The translations under genes were made by a program, and so were the position numbers. The notes below the pieces were generated by a model. It made no database searches. It was given only the letters and a program-made list of their open reading frames with translations, and was not told the origin of the DNA. DNA of 64,000 bases from NCBI GenBank assembly GCA_029226975.1, contig JAQXZB010000036.1:1-64000 (forward strand), given 5' to 3'. This document shows positions 9,121 through 17,844 of this stretch, in pieces. The number at the start of each line of letters is the position of its first letter. The stretch's first letter is position 1. Source of the stretch: Clostridiales bacterium (GTDB lineage: Bacteria; Bacillota; Clostridia; UBA1381).

Positions 9121-9276
9121 TTATACTTCCGTAAATGATTCTTTACCTAAACCGCAGGTCGGGCAAACCCAATCCTCAGGTACATCTTCCCACGAAGTAC
9201 CAGGTTTTACGCCATTTTCAGGGTCTCCAACCTCAGGGTCATAAACATATCCGCATGGACATTCATACTTCTTCAT
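9121..9276 (-). CDS. Rubredoxin (51 aa; absent from supplied ORF track)
   Basis: [51 protein letters not shown]; paired Cys motifs (C-x-CGY, CPTCG). Confidence 0.93.
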   Translation of the reverse strand: MKKYECPCGYVYDPEVGDPENGVKPGTSWEDVPEDWVCPTCGLGKESFTEV

Positions 9277-9290
9277 AGTGCAATTTCTCC

Positions 9291-9845
9291 TTAGCCAAAG
9301 TATCTCTTCAGCATACCCTCAAAGCCTTTTCCATGTCTTGCCTCGTCCTTTGCCATCTCGTGAACTGTGTCGTGGATAGCATCGTAGCCAAGCTCCTTAG
9401 CTCTCTTTGCAAGCTCCAGCTTTCCTGCTGTTGCGCCGCACTCAGCTTCCGATCTGAGCTCCAAATTCTTCTTTGTTGAGGGTGTTACAACCTCGCCTAA
9501 AAGCTCTGCAAACTTTGCTGCGTGCTCAGCTTCCTCCAAAGCGGCTCTCAGGTAGAACTCGCCTATTTCGGGATAGCCCTCTCTTATAGCCTGTCTGCTC
9601 ATTGCGATATACATACCAACCTCGGTGCACTCGCCCTCGAAGTTTGCCTTTAAGCCCTCATATACATCAGGCTCAACCTGATCCTTTGCGCCTACTCCGA
9701 TAACGTGCTCGCAAGCGAAGTTAAGAGCTGCACCCTCATCCATCTTTGTGAACTTTGAACCGGGAACTCCGCACTGGGGACATTTCTCCGGGGGGTTGTC
9801 TCCCTCATAAACGTATCCGCATACCGGACATACATACTTTGCCAT
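9291..9845 (-). CDS. Rubrerythrin with N-terminal rubredoxin-like domain
   Basis: [32 protein letters not shown] plus ferritin-like domain with ExxEH ([10 protein letters not shown]) and [13 protein letters not shown]. Confidence 0.92.
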   Translation of the reverse strand: MAKYVCPVCGYVYEGDNPPEKCPQCGVPGSKFTKMDEGAALNFACEHVIGVGAKDQVEPDVYEGLKANFEGECTEVGMYIAMSRQAIREGYPEIGEFYLRAALEEAEHAAKFAELLGEVVTPSTKKNLELRSEAECGATAGKLELAKRAKELGYDAIHDTVHEMAKDEARHGKGFEGMLKRYFG

Positions 9846-9870
9846 AATAAATTCCTCCTTGAAAATAAAT

Positions 9871-10257
9871 TTAATGCGCATTGTTTTTTGCACATTGTTT
9901 GCAAATTCCGTAAAATGTAAGCTCCTGACGTTTTACCTCGGCGTCCAAAAGCCCGGACACTTTTTTTGAAAGCTCCGCGTCCTCATCAAGCTCTATATCC
10001 GAAATACTGCCGCATTTGTCACATACAAAGTGACAGTGGTGGTGTACAAAGCCGTCAAAATGCTCTTTGGCGTCATCGGTAATTACCCGTCTTATATCGC
10101 CGTTTTTCTCAAGCTGCGCCAGGTTGCGGTAAATTGTCGCCAAGGAAATGTTTGGGTAAATTTCGCGCATCCCGGTGTAGAGCATATCCGCACTCGGATG
10201 TGACTGTGTACCGCGCAGTAAATCAAGAAGCGTTTCACGCTGCTTTGAATATCTCAT
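9871..10257 (-). CDS. perR: Fur-family regulator, PerR-like
   Basis: [26 protein letters not shown]...[17 protein letters not shown]...[18 protein letters not shown]...CKQCA. Confidence 0.85.
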   Translation of the reverse strand: MRYSKQRETLLDLLRGTQSHPSADMLYTGMREIYPNISLATIYRNLAQLEKNGDIRRVITDDAKEHFDGFVHHHCHFVCDKCGSISDIELDEDAELSKKVSGLLDAEVKRQELTFYGICKQCAKNNAH

Positions 10258-10277
10258 CGGCACACCTCCTGCTAAAC

Positions 10278-10290
10278 GATAATAATTATC
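10278..10290. promoter_or_regulatory. Per/Fur-box-like palindrome upstream of perR
   Basis: GATAATAATTATC, just upstream of the PerR-like start. Confidence 0.55.
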
Positions 10291-10415
10291 ACTTACATTT
10301 ATATTATAGCATAAAATTTTTAAAAGTCAATACTTTTTTTTAAAAAAGTTATTGCCGATATGTTGTATTTTTTGGCGTATCGTGCTATAATAAATCCCGT
10401 TAAGGAGGGTTGGAT

Positions 10416-12158
10416 ATGCGTTTTGATATACCCGAAATAAGCAGTGATAAGGTTTTGGCGGCGGTGGGCTGCCGTGAGGACAGCCCGGTTTATGCGGCAC
10501 TTAATGCCGAGTGCGCCCAGGTGCTAAAGAGGGCGCAATCTCTTTGCACTCCGCAGGCCAAGGTCGTTTTTGAGGATAAATACTGCTATGTTTTAATGAG
10601 CGTCGGCGGTGAAATAAGCAACTGCTCCACAGACTTTTTCAAAGCCGGAGAGGGAACAAAGGGGCTTTTGGCAAATGCTGCCGGGGACGAGTACCTTTTC
10701 GCGCTGGATAAGGCAGTGAGCGAATATATTAAGAAGGAATGTGCAAAGCGTTCTTTGGGTGTAAGCGAAAGAGAGGACAGCCCTGATATGGAACGGCTTT
10801 TGGAAAAATGCGCTCTTGACGGGGTTTGTCTTACCGGGGGCGGTATGCTTTCCCCGGCAAAGTCCATGGGCTATATACTGACGCTTTCGGATAATGCCGA
10901 GATTTTCAAGGGACAGCACGACTGCTCAAAATGTCCATGCACCGACTGCCCGCGGCGCAGCGCGCCCTTTAAGGACGCGCAAATTCTTGCCGATTACAGC
11001 GCGCCGATACCTGAGGGAACAAACGCAATCTGCATTGATATAGGAACAACCACCTTGGTGTTTTCGCTTATACAAAACGGAAAAGCCACAAAAACCATAA
11101 GCGAGGTAAACCCGCAGCGGCGTTTCGGCGCGGACGTGCTTTCAAGAATAGAAGCGGCGCAGAGGGGACGGGGCGCGGAGCTTAAGCAAGCGATAGAATA
11201 CCGGCTCATTAAGGGCGTGCGGGAGCTTGTGCAACCCGAAACGGAGAAAATCGTTATAAGCGCAAATACCACCATGGTGTATCTGATGATGGGCTATGAC
11301 CCGGCAGAGCTGGGTAAATACCCGTTTACGGTTTCCAAGGGCGAAACCATACACATGGATTTTGATAAAATGACCTTGTCCGATATAAAGCTTCCGGTTA
11401 CGGTCATAGGCGCGGCAAGCGCGTTTATCGGCGGCGATATTGTAAGCGGAATTTATATGACCGGCATGGACGAAAACGAGAAAACCGCCCTTTTGGCGGA
11501 TTTGGGTACCAACGGTGAAATGGCACTTCGCGTGGGTGATACGATATTTACGGCTTCGGCGGCGGCGGGACCTGCCTTTGAGGGCGGAGCAATAAGCTGC
11601 GGCTGTGCTTCGGTGGCGGGAGCGGTATGCTCCGTTGACCGAAAAAGCGGAGCGGTAAGGACCATAGGCGGCAAAAATCCCATAGGCATATGCGGTTCGG
11701 GAATAGCGGAGCTTATCGCATATATGCTTGATAAGGGAATAATCGACAAAACCGGAAGGCTTGCGGACAGGTACTTTGAAAAGGGTTATCCCTTTGCGCC
11801 GGGACTGTTTTTTACCCAAAAGGATATACGCGCCGTTCAGACGGCAAAGGCGGCGGTGTGCGCGGGGATTGAAACGCTTGTTAAAAGAAGCGGCGCAAAG
11901 GATATTGATACCGTATACCTTGCCGGCGGCTTCGGGCAGGCGCTTGACGCTTCGGCGGCGGCAAAAATCGGGCTTATTCCCGAATATTTAAAGGATAAGC
12001 TTCGTCCCGTCGGCAACAGCTCCCTGGGCGGTGCGGCAAAATATGCCGGTACCGGGGACGATGGGGCGATAGATAGGATATGCACAATGACAACCGAAAT
12101 AATTTTAGGCAATGACAATTATTTTACACAAAAATATGTAGAGAATATGAATTTTTAG
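10416..12158 (+). CDS. RACo-like ASKHA-domain corrinoid activator with N-terminal MetH-activation-like region
   Basis: C-terminal IDIGTTTLVFSLI...ADLGTNGEMAL...GICGSGIAELIAYML...LAGGFGQALD; N-terminal resembles B12-dependent methionine synthase activation-domain proteins; CxxCxCxxC motif (CSKCPCTDC). Confidence 0.75.
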   Translation: MRFDIPEISSDKVLAAVGCREDSPVYAALNAECAQVLKRAQSLCTPQAKVVFEDKYCYVLMSVGGEISNCSTDFFKAGEGTKGLLANAAGDEYLFALDKAVSEYIKKECAKRSLGVSEREDSPDMERLLEKCALDGVCLTGGGMLSPAKSMGYILTLSDNAEIFKGQHDCSKCPCTDCPRRSAPFKDAQILADYSAPIPEGTNAICIDIGTTTLVFSLIQNGKATKTISEVNPQRRFGADVLSRIEAAQRGRGAELKQAIEYRLIKGVRELVQPETEKIVISANTTMVYLMMGYDPAELGKYPFTVSKGETIHMDFDKMTLSDIKLPVTVIGAASAFIGGDIVSGIYMTGMDENEKTALLADLGTNGEMALRVGDTIFTASAAAGPAFEGGAISCGCASVAGAVCSVDRKSGAVRTIGGKNPIGICGSGIAELIAYMLDKGIIDKTGRLADRYFEKGYPFAPGLFFTQKDIRAVQTAKAAVCAGIETLVKRSGAKDIDTVYLAGGFGQALDASAAAKIGLIPEYLKDKLRPVGNSSLGGAAKYAGTGDDGAIDRICTMTTEIILGNDNYFTQKYVENMNF

Positions 12159-12225
12159 CTGCGGGTATTGTATAAGAGAGCAAATTGTGATATAATCAAC
12201 GAAAAAAGCGGAAAGGATGATTTCA

Positions 12226-12756
12226 ATGTCAAATATATGGCACGATATAAGCCCCAAGAGGATTTCACCCGACAGATTTATGGCGGTAATAGAGATACCC
12301 AAGGGCGTTAAGAACAAGTATGAAATGGATAAGGAAACCGGGCTTTTAAGACTGGACAGGGTGCTTTACACCTCCACACATTACCCGGCAAACTACGGCT
12401 TTATACCGCGTACCTATGCGGACGATAAGGACCCATTAGATGTTTTGGTGCTGTGTCAGGAGGATATAGTTCCAATGACACTTGTGGAATGTAAGCCCAT
12501 AGGTGTGCTTAAAATGACGGATAACGACGATTTGGACGAAAAGATTATCGCAGTGCCGATAAATGACCCGTCCTATTCACCCTTTGAGGACATATCCCAG
12601 CTGCCCGCCCACACCTTTGAGGAAATTTCGCATTTCTTTAAGGTATATAAATCCCTCGAAACAAAGGAAACCGTTGTAAACGAGATTATGGACGCCGAGG
12701 AGGCTAAGCGGGTTATTGAAAAGTGCATAGCATCTTATAAGGATAATTTTTGCTGA
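12226..12756 (+). CDS. ppa: Inorganic pyrophosphatase, family I
   Basis: VIEIPKGVKNKYE, LDRVLYTSTHYPANYGFIPRTYADDKDPLDVLVL. Confidence 0.95.
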   Translation: MSNIWHDISPKRISPDRFMAVIEIPKGVKNKYEMDKETGLLRLDRVLYTSTHYPANYGFIPRTYADDKDPLDVLVLCQEDIVPMTLVECKPIGVLKMTDNDDLDEKIIAVPINDPSYSPFEDISQLPAHTFEEISHFFKVYKSLETKETVVNEIMDAEEAKRVIEKCIASYKDNFC

Positions 12757-12778
12757 GGGCTCTTTGGAGGATAGTGAA

Positions 12779-13381
12779 ATGGTAATTCTATACGAGGTTC
12801 ATAGCGGACTCTACGTTAATATGACAAATAAATGTCCCTGCGCATGTACCTTCTGTTTAAGGCAGGACAGGGACGAGATGAACGGCTCCGGCAGCCTGTG
12901 GCTTGAGCGGGAACCGTCGGTTGAGGAGATAAAGGCGGAGTTTGACAAGTTCGATATGACGAAATACTCCGAGTTGGTGTTCTGCGGTTTCGGCGAGCCT
13001 ACGGAGCGGCTTGACGATTTGGTTGAGGTTGCGCGCTTTGCAAAGGAGAAATTTGGCAATATCCCGGTACGGGTGAACACAAACGGTCTTTCGGACTTGA
13101 TTTGGGGAGAGGACACCGCCCCGAAATTCGCCGGTGCGGTGGATACGGTGTCCATAAGCCTGAACACTCCCGACAGGGAGCGGTATTTGGAGCTTACCCG
13201 AAATAAATTCGGTATCGAGTCCTTTGACGCAATGCTTAATTTTGCAAAAAATGTTAAAAAGTATGTTAAAAATGTGGTGATGACCACAGTTTCCACAACG
13301 CTTTCCCCCGAAGAGGAGCAAAAATGTGCGAAAATCTGCGGCGATCTTGGCGTAAGCTACCGCATAAGACCCTTTGAATAG
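12779..13381 (+). CDS. Radical SAM protein, TatD-associated type
   Basis: VNMTNKCPCACTFCLRQ (CxxxCxxC-type cluster), FCGFGEPTERLDDL, VRVNTNGLSDLIWG, SISLNTPDRERYLELTR. Confidence 0.85.
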   Translation: MVILYEVHSGLYVNMTNKCPCACTFCLRQDRDEMNGSGSLWLEREPSVEEIKAEFDKFDMTKYSELVFCGFGEPTERLDDLVEVARFAKEKFGNIPVRVNTNGLSDLIWGEDTAPKFAGAVDTVSISLNTPDRERYLELTRNKFGIESFDAMLNFAKNVKKYVKNVVMTTVSTTLSPEEEQKCAKICGDLGVSYRIRPFE

Positions 13382-13393
13382 GAGGGAACGGCA

Positions 13394-13690
13394 GTGAACA
13401 TAAAAGAGCTTTTATCCGATAAGCAAAGCCGCCCGCAGCTTATTTTATGCGCGGTGCTTTTGGTTTTGATAATAGTTATAGGTACATGGCTTGCGGTGCA
13501 GGTAACAAAGGCGGCGGCATATGTAAAAACCACATCCGAGCCGTTGCAGACGGAAGCTGCAGAGCAGCCGGAGCCTACGGCGGTTATTTACAGCGCGGAC
13601 GATGATGAAGCCTCCGCACCGTCACAATCGCCCAATCCGTCGGCAACCTTTACGCCGCTGCCAACGGTGGAAGCGTATGTGCTTGAATAA
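13394..13690 (+). CDS. Small single-pass membrane protein
   Basis: RBS-preceded ORF; one hydrophobic segment followed by Pro/Thr/Ser-rich tail. Confidence 0.6.
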   Translation: MNIKELLSDKQSRPQLILCAVLLVLIIVIGTWLAVQVTKAAAYVKTTSEPLQTEAAEQPEPTAVIYSADDDEASAPSQSPNPSATFTPLPTVEAYVLE

Positions 13691-13711
13691 AACAGCTTCG
13701 GAGGTATATGT

Positions 13712-14425
13712 ATGAGAGTAACAGCCTTTACTCATGGGGGAAGCTTTCCCGTAAATGAGGATTACATAGACAGTGCCCGCCAAAACGGCGTCTGCTGCTT
13801 TGCCGCAGCAGACGGCGGCGGAGTGGGGAACGGGGATATTGCCGCAAAAATAGTTGTGGATACGATAATAGATGAATTTAAAAAATCCCCGCTTATGAGC
13901 GGCGAAGCCATTGAGGGATATTTTAAAAGCGCTCAGGCGGCTCTTAACGAAAAGAGCAGGGAGGACGCCATATATGACACCATGTATGCAAGCGCGGTTG
14001 TGCTTATAACCGACGGAGTAAGCGCCCTTTGGGGAAATATCGGCGACTGCCGAATATATCGATTTAACGGCAAGCTTGTTGAGGAAGTCACCGATGACGA
14101 CAGCGATGCGTTTTTAAAGTACAAGGACGGAAAAATAGAATTTACGGACATACGCCGCGAAAAATACGAACGTCCCACAAAAACCCTTTGTCCCTGTGAA
14201 ACGGCACTGCCGCATATTTATACGGTAAAGCACATAGGTGCGCGCACGTCCTTTTTGATATGCACAAAGGGCTTTTGGAGGTGTGTTGCCGAGGAGGATA
14301 TGGAAGAAGCGCTTCGCACAAGCAAAACCTCAAAGGAATGGCTTTCAAAAATGCTCGGGGTTATAGAAAACGCAAAGGGCGCCGAGCGCGACAACATGAG
14401 CGCATTTGCCGTAAGAATGGGGTGA
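13712..14425 (+). CDS. PP2C-family serine/threonine phosphatase
   Basis: NEDYIDSARQ, CFAAADGGGVGNGDIAAKIVVDTI, GNIGDCRIYRF, DNMSAFAVRMG. Confidence 0.85.
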   Translation: MRVTAFTHGGSFPVNEDYIDSARQNGVCCFAAADGGGVGNGDIAAKIVVDTIIDEFKKSPLMSGEAIEGYFKSAQAALNEKSREDAIYDTMYASAVVLITDGVSALWGNIGDCRIYRFNGKLVEEVTDDDSDAFLKYKDGKIEFTDIRREKYERPTKTLCPCETALPHIYTVKHIGARTSFLICTKGFWRCVAEEDMEEALRTSKTSKEWLSKMLGVIENAKGAERDNMSAFAVRMG

Positions 14426-14430
14426 TTGAT

Positions 14431-14931
14431 ATGACATCGGATATTGTAAGGGCTATGATAGATTATTTCGGCAGTGATGTTAAAAGAGTTAATCATCTTT
14501 TAAAGGTTCTCGCCTTTGCCAAAACGATCGCCGAGTGCGAGGGCATCGATCGGCGGGAGCGGGAAATTCTTGAGGCTGCCGCCGCAGTTCATGATATAGG
14601 CATAAAAATAAGCGAGGAAAAATACGGCTCTTCGAGCGGATATTATCAGCAAAAGGAGGGTCCCGGCGAGGCGCGTAAGCTGCTTTTGGGAATTTCGGGA
14701 CTTGACGGGGAGCTTATAGACCGCGTGTGTTATCTTGTGTCGCGGCATCACAAATACAGCGATATAGACGGCATGGACTGTCAGATACTTATAGAAGCGG
14801 ATTTTATCGTAAATGTCTTTGAAGATGAAATTTCAGGGGATACAATCCGAGATGTGTACAAAAAAATATTTAAAACGGATACGGGCAGAGCAATATTAAA
14901 AAGCCTGTATCTTAAGGAAGAGGAAGAATAA
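14431..14931 (+). CDS. HD-domain phosphohydrolase
   Basis: RVNHLLKVLAFAKTIAECEG...ILEAAAAVHDIGIK...HHKYSDIDGMDCQILIEADFIVN. Confidence 0.85.
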   Translation: MTSDIVRAMIDYFGSDVKRVNHLLKVLAFAKTIAECEGIDRREREILEAAAAVHDIGIKISEEKYGSSSGYYQQKEGPGEARKLLLGISGLDGELIDRVCYLVSRHHKYSDIDGMDCQILIEADFIVNVFEDEISGDTIRDVYKKIFKTDTGRAILKSLYLKEEEE

Positions 14932-15776
14932 TGTGGATAGCTTTGGTGTCACTGTACGGCGTTTTAAAGGGTGCGCGTGACGTTATAAAGAAAAAGGCTC
15001 TGCAAAAAAGCAGCGCTGTGGAGGTGCTGTTTTTCTATACATTGCTGAGCTTTATTTTTGTTTTGCCCGAAATCGGAACCGCAATGGCGGTTGACGGACA
15101 TTTTTTGGGCTACGTAGCGGTAAAATCCGTTATAATTTTTATTGCCTGGATATGCTCTTTTAAAGCAATAGAGCATCTCCCGATAAGCTTTTTCGGTGTA
15201 ATGGATATGTCGAGGGTGATATTTGCTTCAATTCTCGGCATTATCGGTTTGGGCGAGGTGATTACCCAGAAAAAGGCGATTGGTATGCTTATCGTGCTTG
15301 CGGGGCTGATGCTTGTAAATTTACCGCAAAAAGGCACAGCTTCAAAGAACACTGCCGGAGTGAAGTATATACTTTTGGTACTTCTTTCCTGCTTTTTGAA
15401 CGCCTGCTCGGAAATGCTCGATAAAATGCTTATGAAGGACATGACAAGCGGACAGCTTCAGTTTTGGTATATGTTCTTTTTGGTGATTTTGTATTTGGGA
15501 TATATGCTTGTAACCAAAACCAAAATCGATATTAAAATAATATTTAAAAATTACTGGGTTTTAATTTTAAGCGTGCTTTTTGTCATAGGCGACAAGGCTT
15601 TGTTTATCGCCTGCTCCTACGAGGGCAGTACGGTTATTGCCATGACGCTTATAAAGCAGTGCTCGGTACTGGTTACCATAATCGGCGGTCGGCTTGTGTT
15701 TAAAGAAAAGCGGACAGTGTACAGAATAGTATGCGCCTGTGTAATTATTCTGGGAATAATCACTGCGCTTTTGTAA
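14931..15776 (+). CDS. DMT/EamA-type transporter
   Basis: Ten hydrophobic segments; EHLPISFFGVMDMSRVIFASILGIIGLGEVI. Confidence 0.8.
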   Translation: MWIALVSLYGVLKGARDVIKKKALQKSSAVEVLFFYTLLSFIFVLPEIGTAMAVDGHFLGYVAVKSVIIFIAWICSFKAIEHLPISFFGVMDMSRVIFASILGIIGLGEVITQKKAIGMLIVLAGLMLVNLPQKGTASKNTAGVKYILLVLLSCFLNACSEMLDKMLMKDMTSGQLQFWYMFFLVILYLGYMLVTKTKIDIKIIFKNYWVLILSVLFVIGDKALFIACSYEGSTVIAMTLIKQCSVLVTIIGGRLVFKEKRTVYRIVCACVIILGIITALL

Positions 15777-15808
15777 AGGGGATGCGGCATTTTGCCACAC
15801 CCCCTTTA
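15775..15808. terminator. Bidirectional terminator between convergent genes
   Basis: AAAGGGGATGCGGC...GCCACACCCCCTTT, two mismatches, between DMT gene and trxB. Confidence 0.65.
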
Positions 15809-16750
15809 TAAAACTGATTTAAAGCCCAGCTCGTTTACATATGCCGTTGCCGAAACGGCGGCAACCGCACCGTCCGCGGCGGCGGTTATCACCTGTCTTA
15901 GGGGCGTTACCCTAACGTCCCCGGCGGCGAATATTCCGCGGATATTTGTGGCAAGATTCATATCCGTTTTTATGAAGCCTCTTTCGCAGGTTTCAACGCC
16001 GCAAAGCTTCGCAACCCCGGAATCGGGCTTTATGCCCACCGCAATAATTGCGCCGGCGGCTTTTATGCTCCCGCGCTCTTTTGTGACGGTGTTTTGTATT
16101 TTTATTTCACTAAGCGTTGCTCCCCCGACAAAACGCTCCGCTACGGTATCGGTTATGATTTTTATTTTTCCGTTTTCGGTGGCTCTTTTTACCAGGGACG
16201 CGTTTGCGCGGAACTTCTTTGAACGGTTTAGAAGATATACTCGGCTGCACAGCCCGGCAAGGTAGAGCGCATCCTCAAAGGCGGTGTTTCCGCCGCCGAT
16301 AACCGCAACGTCCTTGTCCTTGAAGAACGCACCGTCACAGGTGGCACAGTAGGAAACCCCCGCGCCGCGAAACTGCTCCTCACCCTCTGCACCCAGTGTT
16401 TTGGGACTTGCACCGGTGGCAATAATTACCGATTTTGCCATGTATTTATTGCGTCTTGTGTAAATGATTTTAACATCATAAGGCGCGTTTTCTATCGATT
16501 TAACGGCTTCTCTGACAAATTCCGCCCCAAAACGCCTTGCGTGCTTTTCAAGCCGGTCGGAAAGCTCCTGTCCCGACGGGCAGTCGTCAAAGCCGGGATA
16601 GTTGTCTATCTCGTAGGTCTTTACAGCCTGACCGCCGCAGGAAAGCTTTTCTATGACAAGCGTTTTCATGCCGCCTCTTGCGGCATATATGGCGGCACTC
16701 ATTCCGGCGGGACCGCCGCCGATTATTACTACATCATACATTTTGATCAT
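15806..16750 (-). CDS. trxB: Thioredoxin reductase
   Basis: MYDVVIIGGGPAGMSAAIYAARGG, CATCDGAFFKDKDVAVIGGGNTAFEDALYLA, GIFAAGDVRVTPLRQVITAAADGAVAA. Confidence 0.93.
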   Translation of the reverse strand: MIKMYDVVIIGGGPAGMSAAIYAARGGMKTLVIEKLSCGGQAVKTYEIDNYPGFDDCPSGQELSDRLEKHARRFGAEFVREAVKSIENAPYDVKIIYTRRNKYMAKSVIIATGASPKTLGAEGEEQFRGAGVSYCATCDGAFFKDKDVAVIGGGNTAFEDALYLAGLCSRVYLLNRSKKFRANASLVKRATENGKIKIITDTVAERFVGGATLSEIKIQNTVTKERGSIKAAGAIIAVGIKPDSGVAKLCGVETCERGFIKTDMNLATNIRGIFAAGDVRVTPLRQVITAAADGAVAAVSATAYVNELGFKSVL

Positions 16751-17708
16751 CCTCTTTATTATTTACATATGCTTCGATTATAAATCTGGGACGGCGCTTT
16801 ACCTCTTTATAAAGCTTGCCGACATACTCGCCGATAAGCCCGACGCTTAAAAGCTGTACTCCGCCTATGAACCATATCGACATCATCATGGACGCCCAGC
16901 CTGCGTCGGTATTGCCGCAGAATTTCTCCACAAGGGTGTAAATTGCCATTATAACCGCGATTATGCAGACCAATGCGCCTAAACTTGAAATAAGCCGTAT
17001 GGGCGTAACGCTGAAGGAGGTTATCCCGTCAAAGGCAAAGGAAAGCATTTTCTTTAAGGGGTATTTCGACTCGCCCGCAAAGCGTTCGTTTCTGTCATAA
17101 TAAACGCAGGAGGATTTGTAGCCCACCAGCGGAGCCATACCCCTAAGGAACAGATTGCGTTCGGGGAATTGTGAAAGAGCCTCTAATGCCCGCGCGCTCA
17201 TAAGGCGGTAATCCGCGTGATTAAACACAATCTTAACGCCCATTATATGCATCAGCTTGTAAAAGGCAACGGCGGTTGTGCGCTTAAAGAACGTGTCGGT
17301 ATCCCGGCGGTTTCGCACTCCGTATACAACATCACAGCCGTCAATGAAGTTTTGTACCATTTCGGGAATGACGCGTATATCGTCCTGCAAATCCGCATCG
17401 ATGGAAATTGCGCAGTCGCAGTCATGGCGAATTGTCATAAGTCCGCCGAAAAGCGCATTCTGATGCCCGGCGTTGCAGGCAAGCTTTATTCCCGCAATTT
17501 CGCTGTGTTCCTTTGTAAGTCTGTCTATAATTCTCCATGTATCGTCCTTTGAGCCGTCGTCCACAAAGCATATGCGGCTTTGGGAGCTGACAAGTCCCCG
17601 GGCGCGCATATCGCGCATAAGCTCAAGCATCTGCCGCGAGGTTTCGTTAAGCACCGCTTCCTCGTTATAGCAGGGGACAACAATATATAATTTAACCGGT
17701 TTATCCAC
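16734..17708 (-). CDS. Family 2 glycosyltransferase (polyprenyl-phosphate sugar transferase type)
   Basis: YIVVPCYNEEAVLNET, CFVDDGSKDDTW, GHQNALFGGLM, SIDADLQDD, two C-terminal TM helices; GTG start at 17708. Confidence 0.9.
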   Translation of the reverse strand: MDKPVKLYIVVPCYNEEAVLNETSRQMLELMRDMRARGLVSSQSRICFVDDGSKDDTWRIIDRLTKEHSEIAGIKLACNAGHQNALFGGLMTIRHDCDCAISIDADLQDDIRVIPEMVQNFIDGCDVVYGVRNRRDTDTFFKRTTAVAFYKLMHIMGVKIVFNHADYRLMSARALEALSQFPERNLFLRGMAPLVGYKSSCVYYDRNERFAGESKYPLKKMLSFAFDGITSFSVTPIRLISSLGALVCIIAVIMAIYTLVEKFCGNTDAGWASMMMSIWFIGGVQLLSVGLIGEYVGKLYKEVKRRPRFIIEAYVNNKEDDQNV

Positions 17709-17796
17709 AAAAATTCTCCTTTTAACTGTATTTGTATCTATTATACAACAAATTGCCAAAATATACAAGTACCAACTGAAAGAAATTTTTTTGCAC

Positions 17797-17836
17797 GAAA
17801 AAACTCTTGAAGCTTTAAACTCCAAGAGCTTTTTGT
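17797..17836 (-). terminator. Terminator downstream of LRR gene
   Basis: AAAAAACTCTTGA...TCCAAGAGCTTTTT stem-loop. Confidence 0.65.
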
Positions 17837-17844
17837 GTATCGTA

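Noticed and set aside
11142-11819. 225-aa minus-strand ORF
   Set aside because: Antisense to the well-supported RACo-like CDS; low-complexity Arg/Tyr/Ala composition; shadow ORF.
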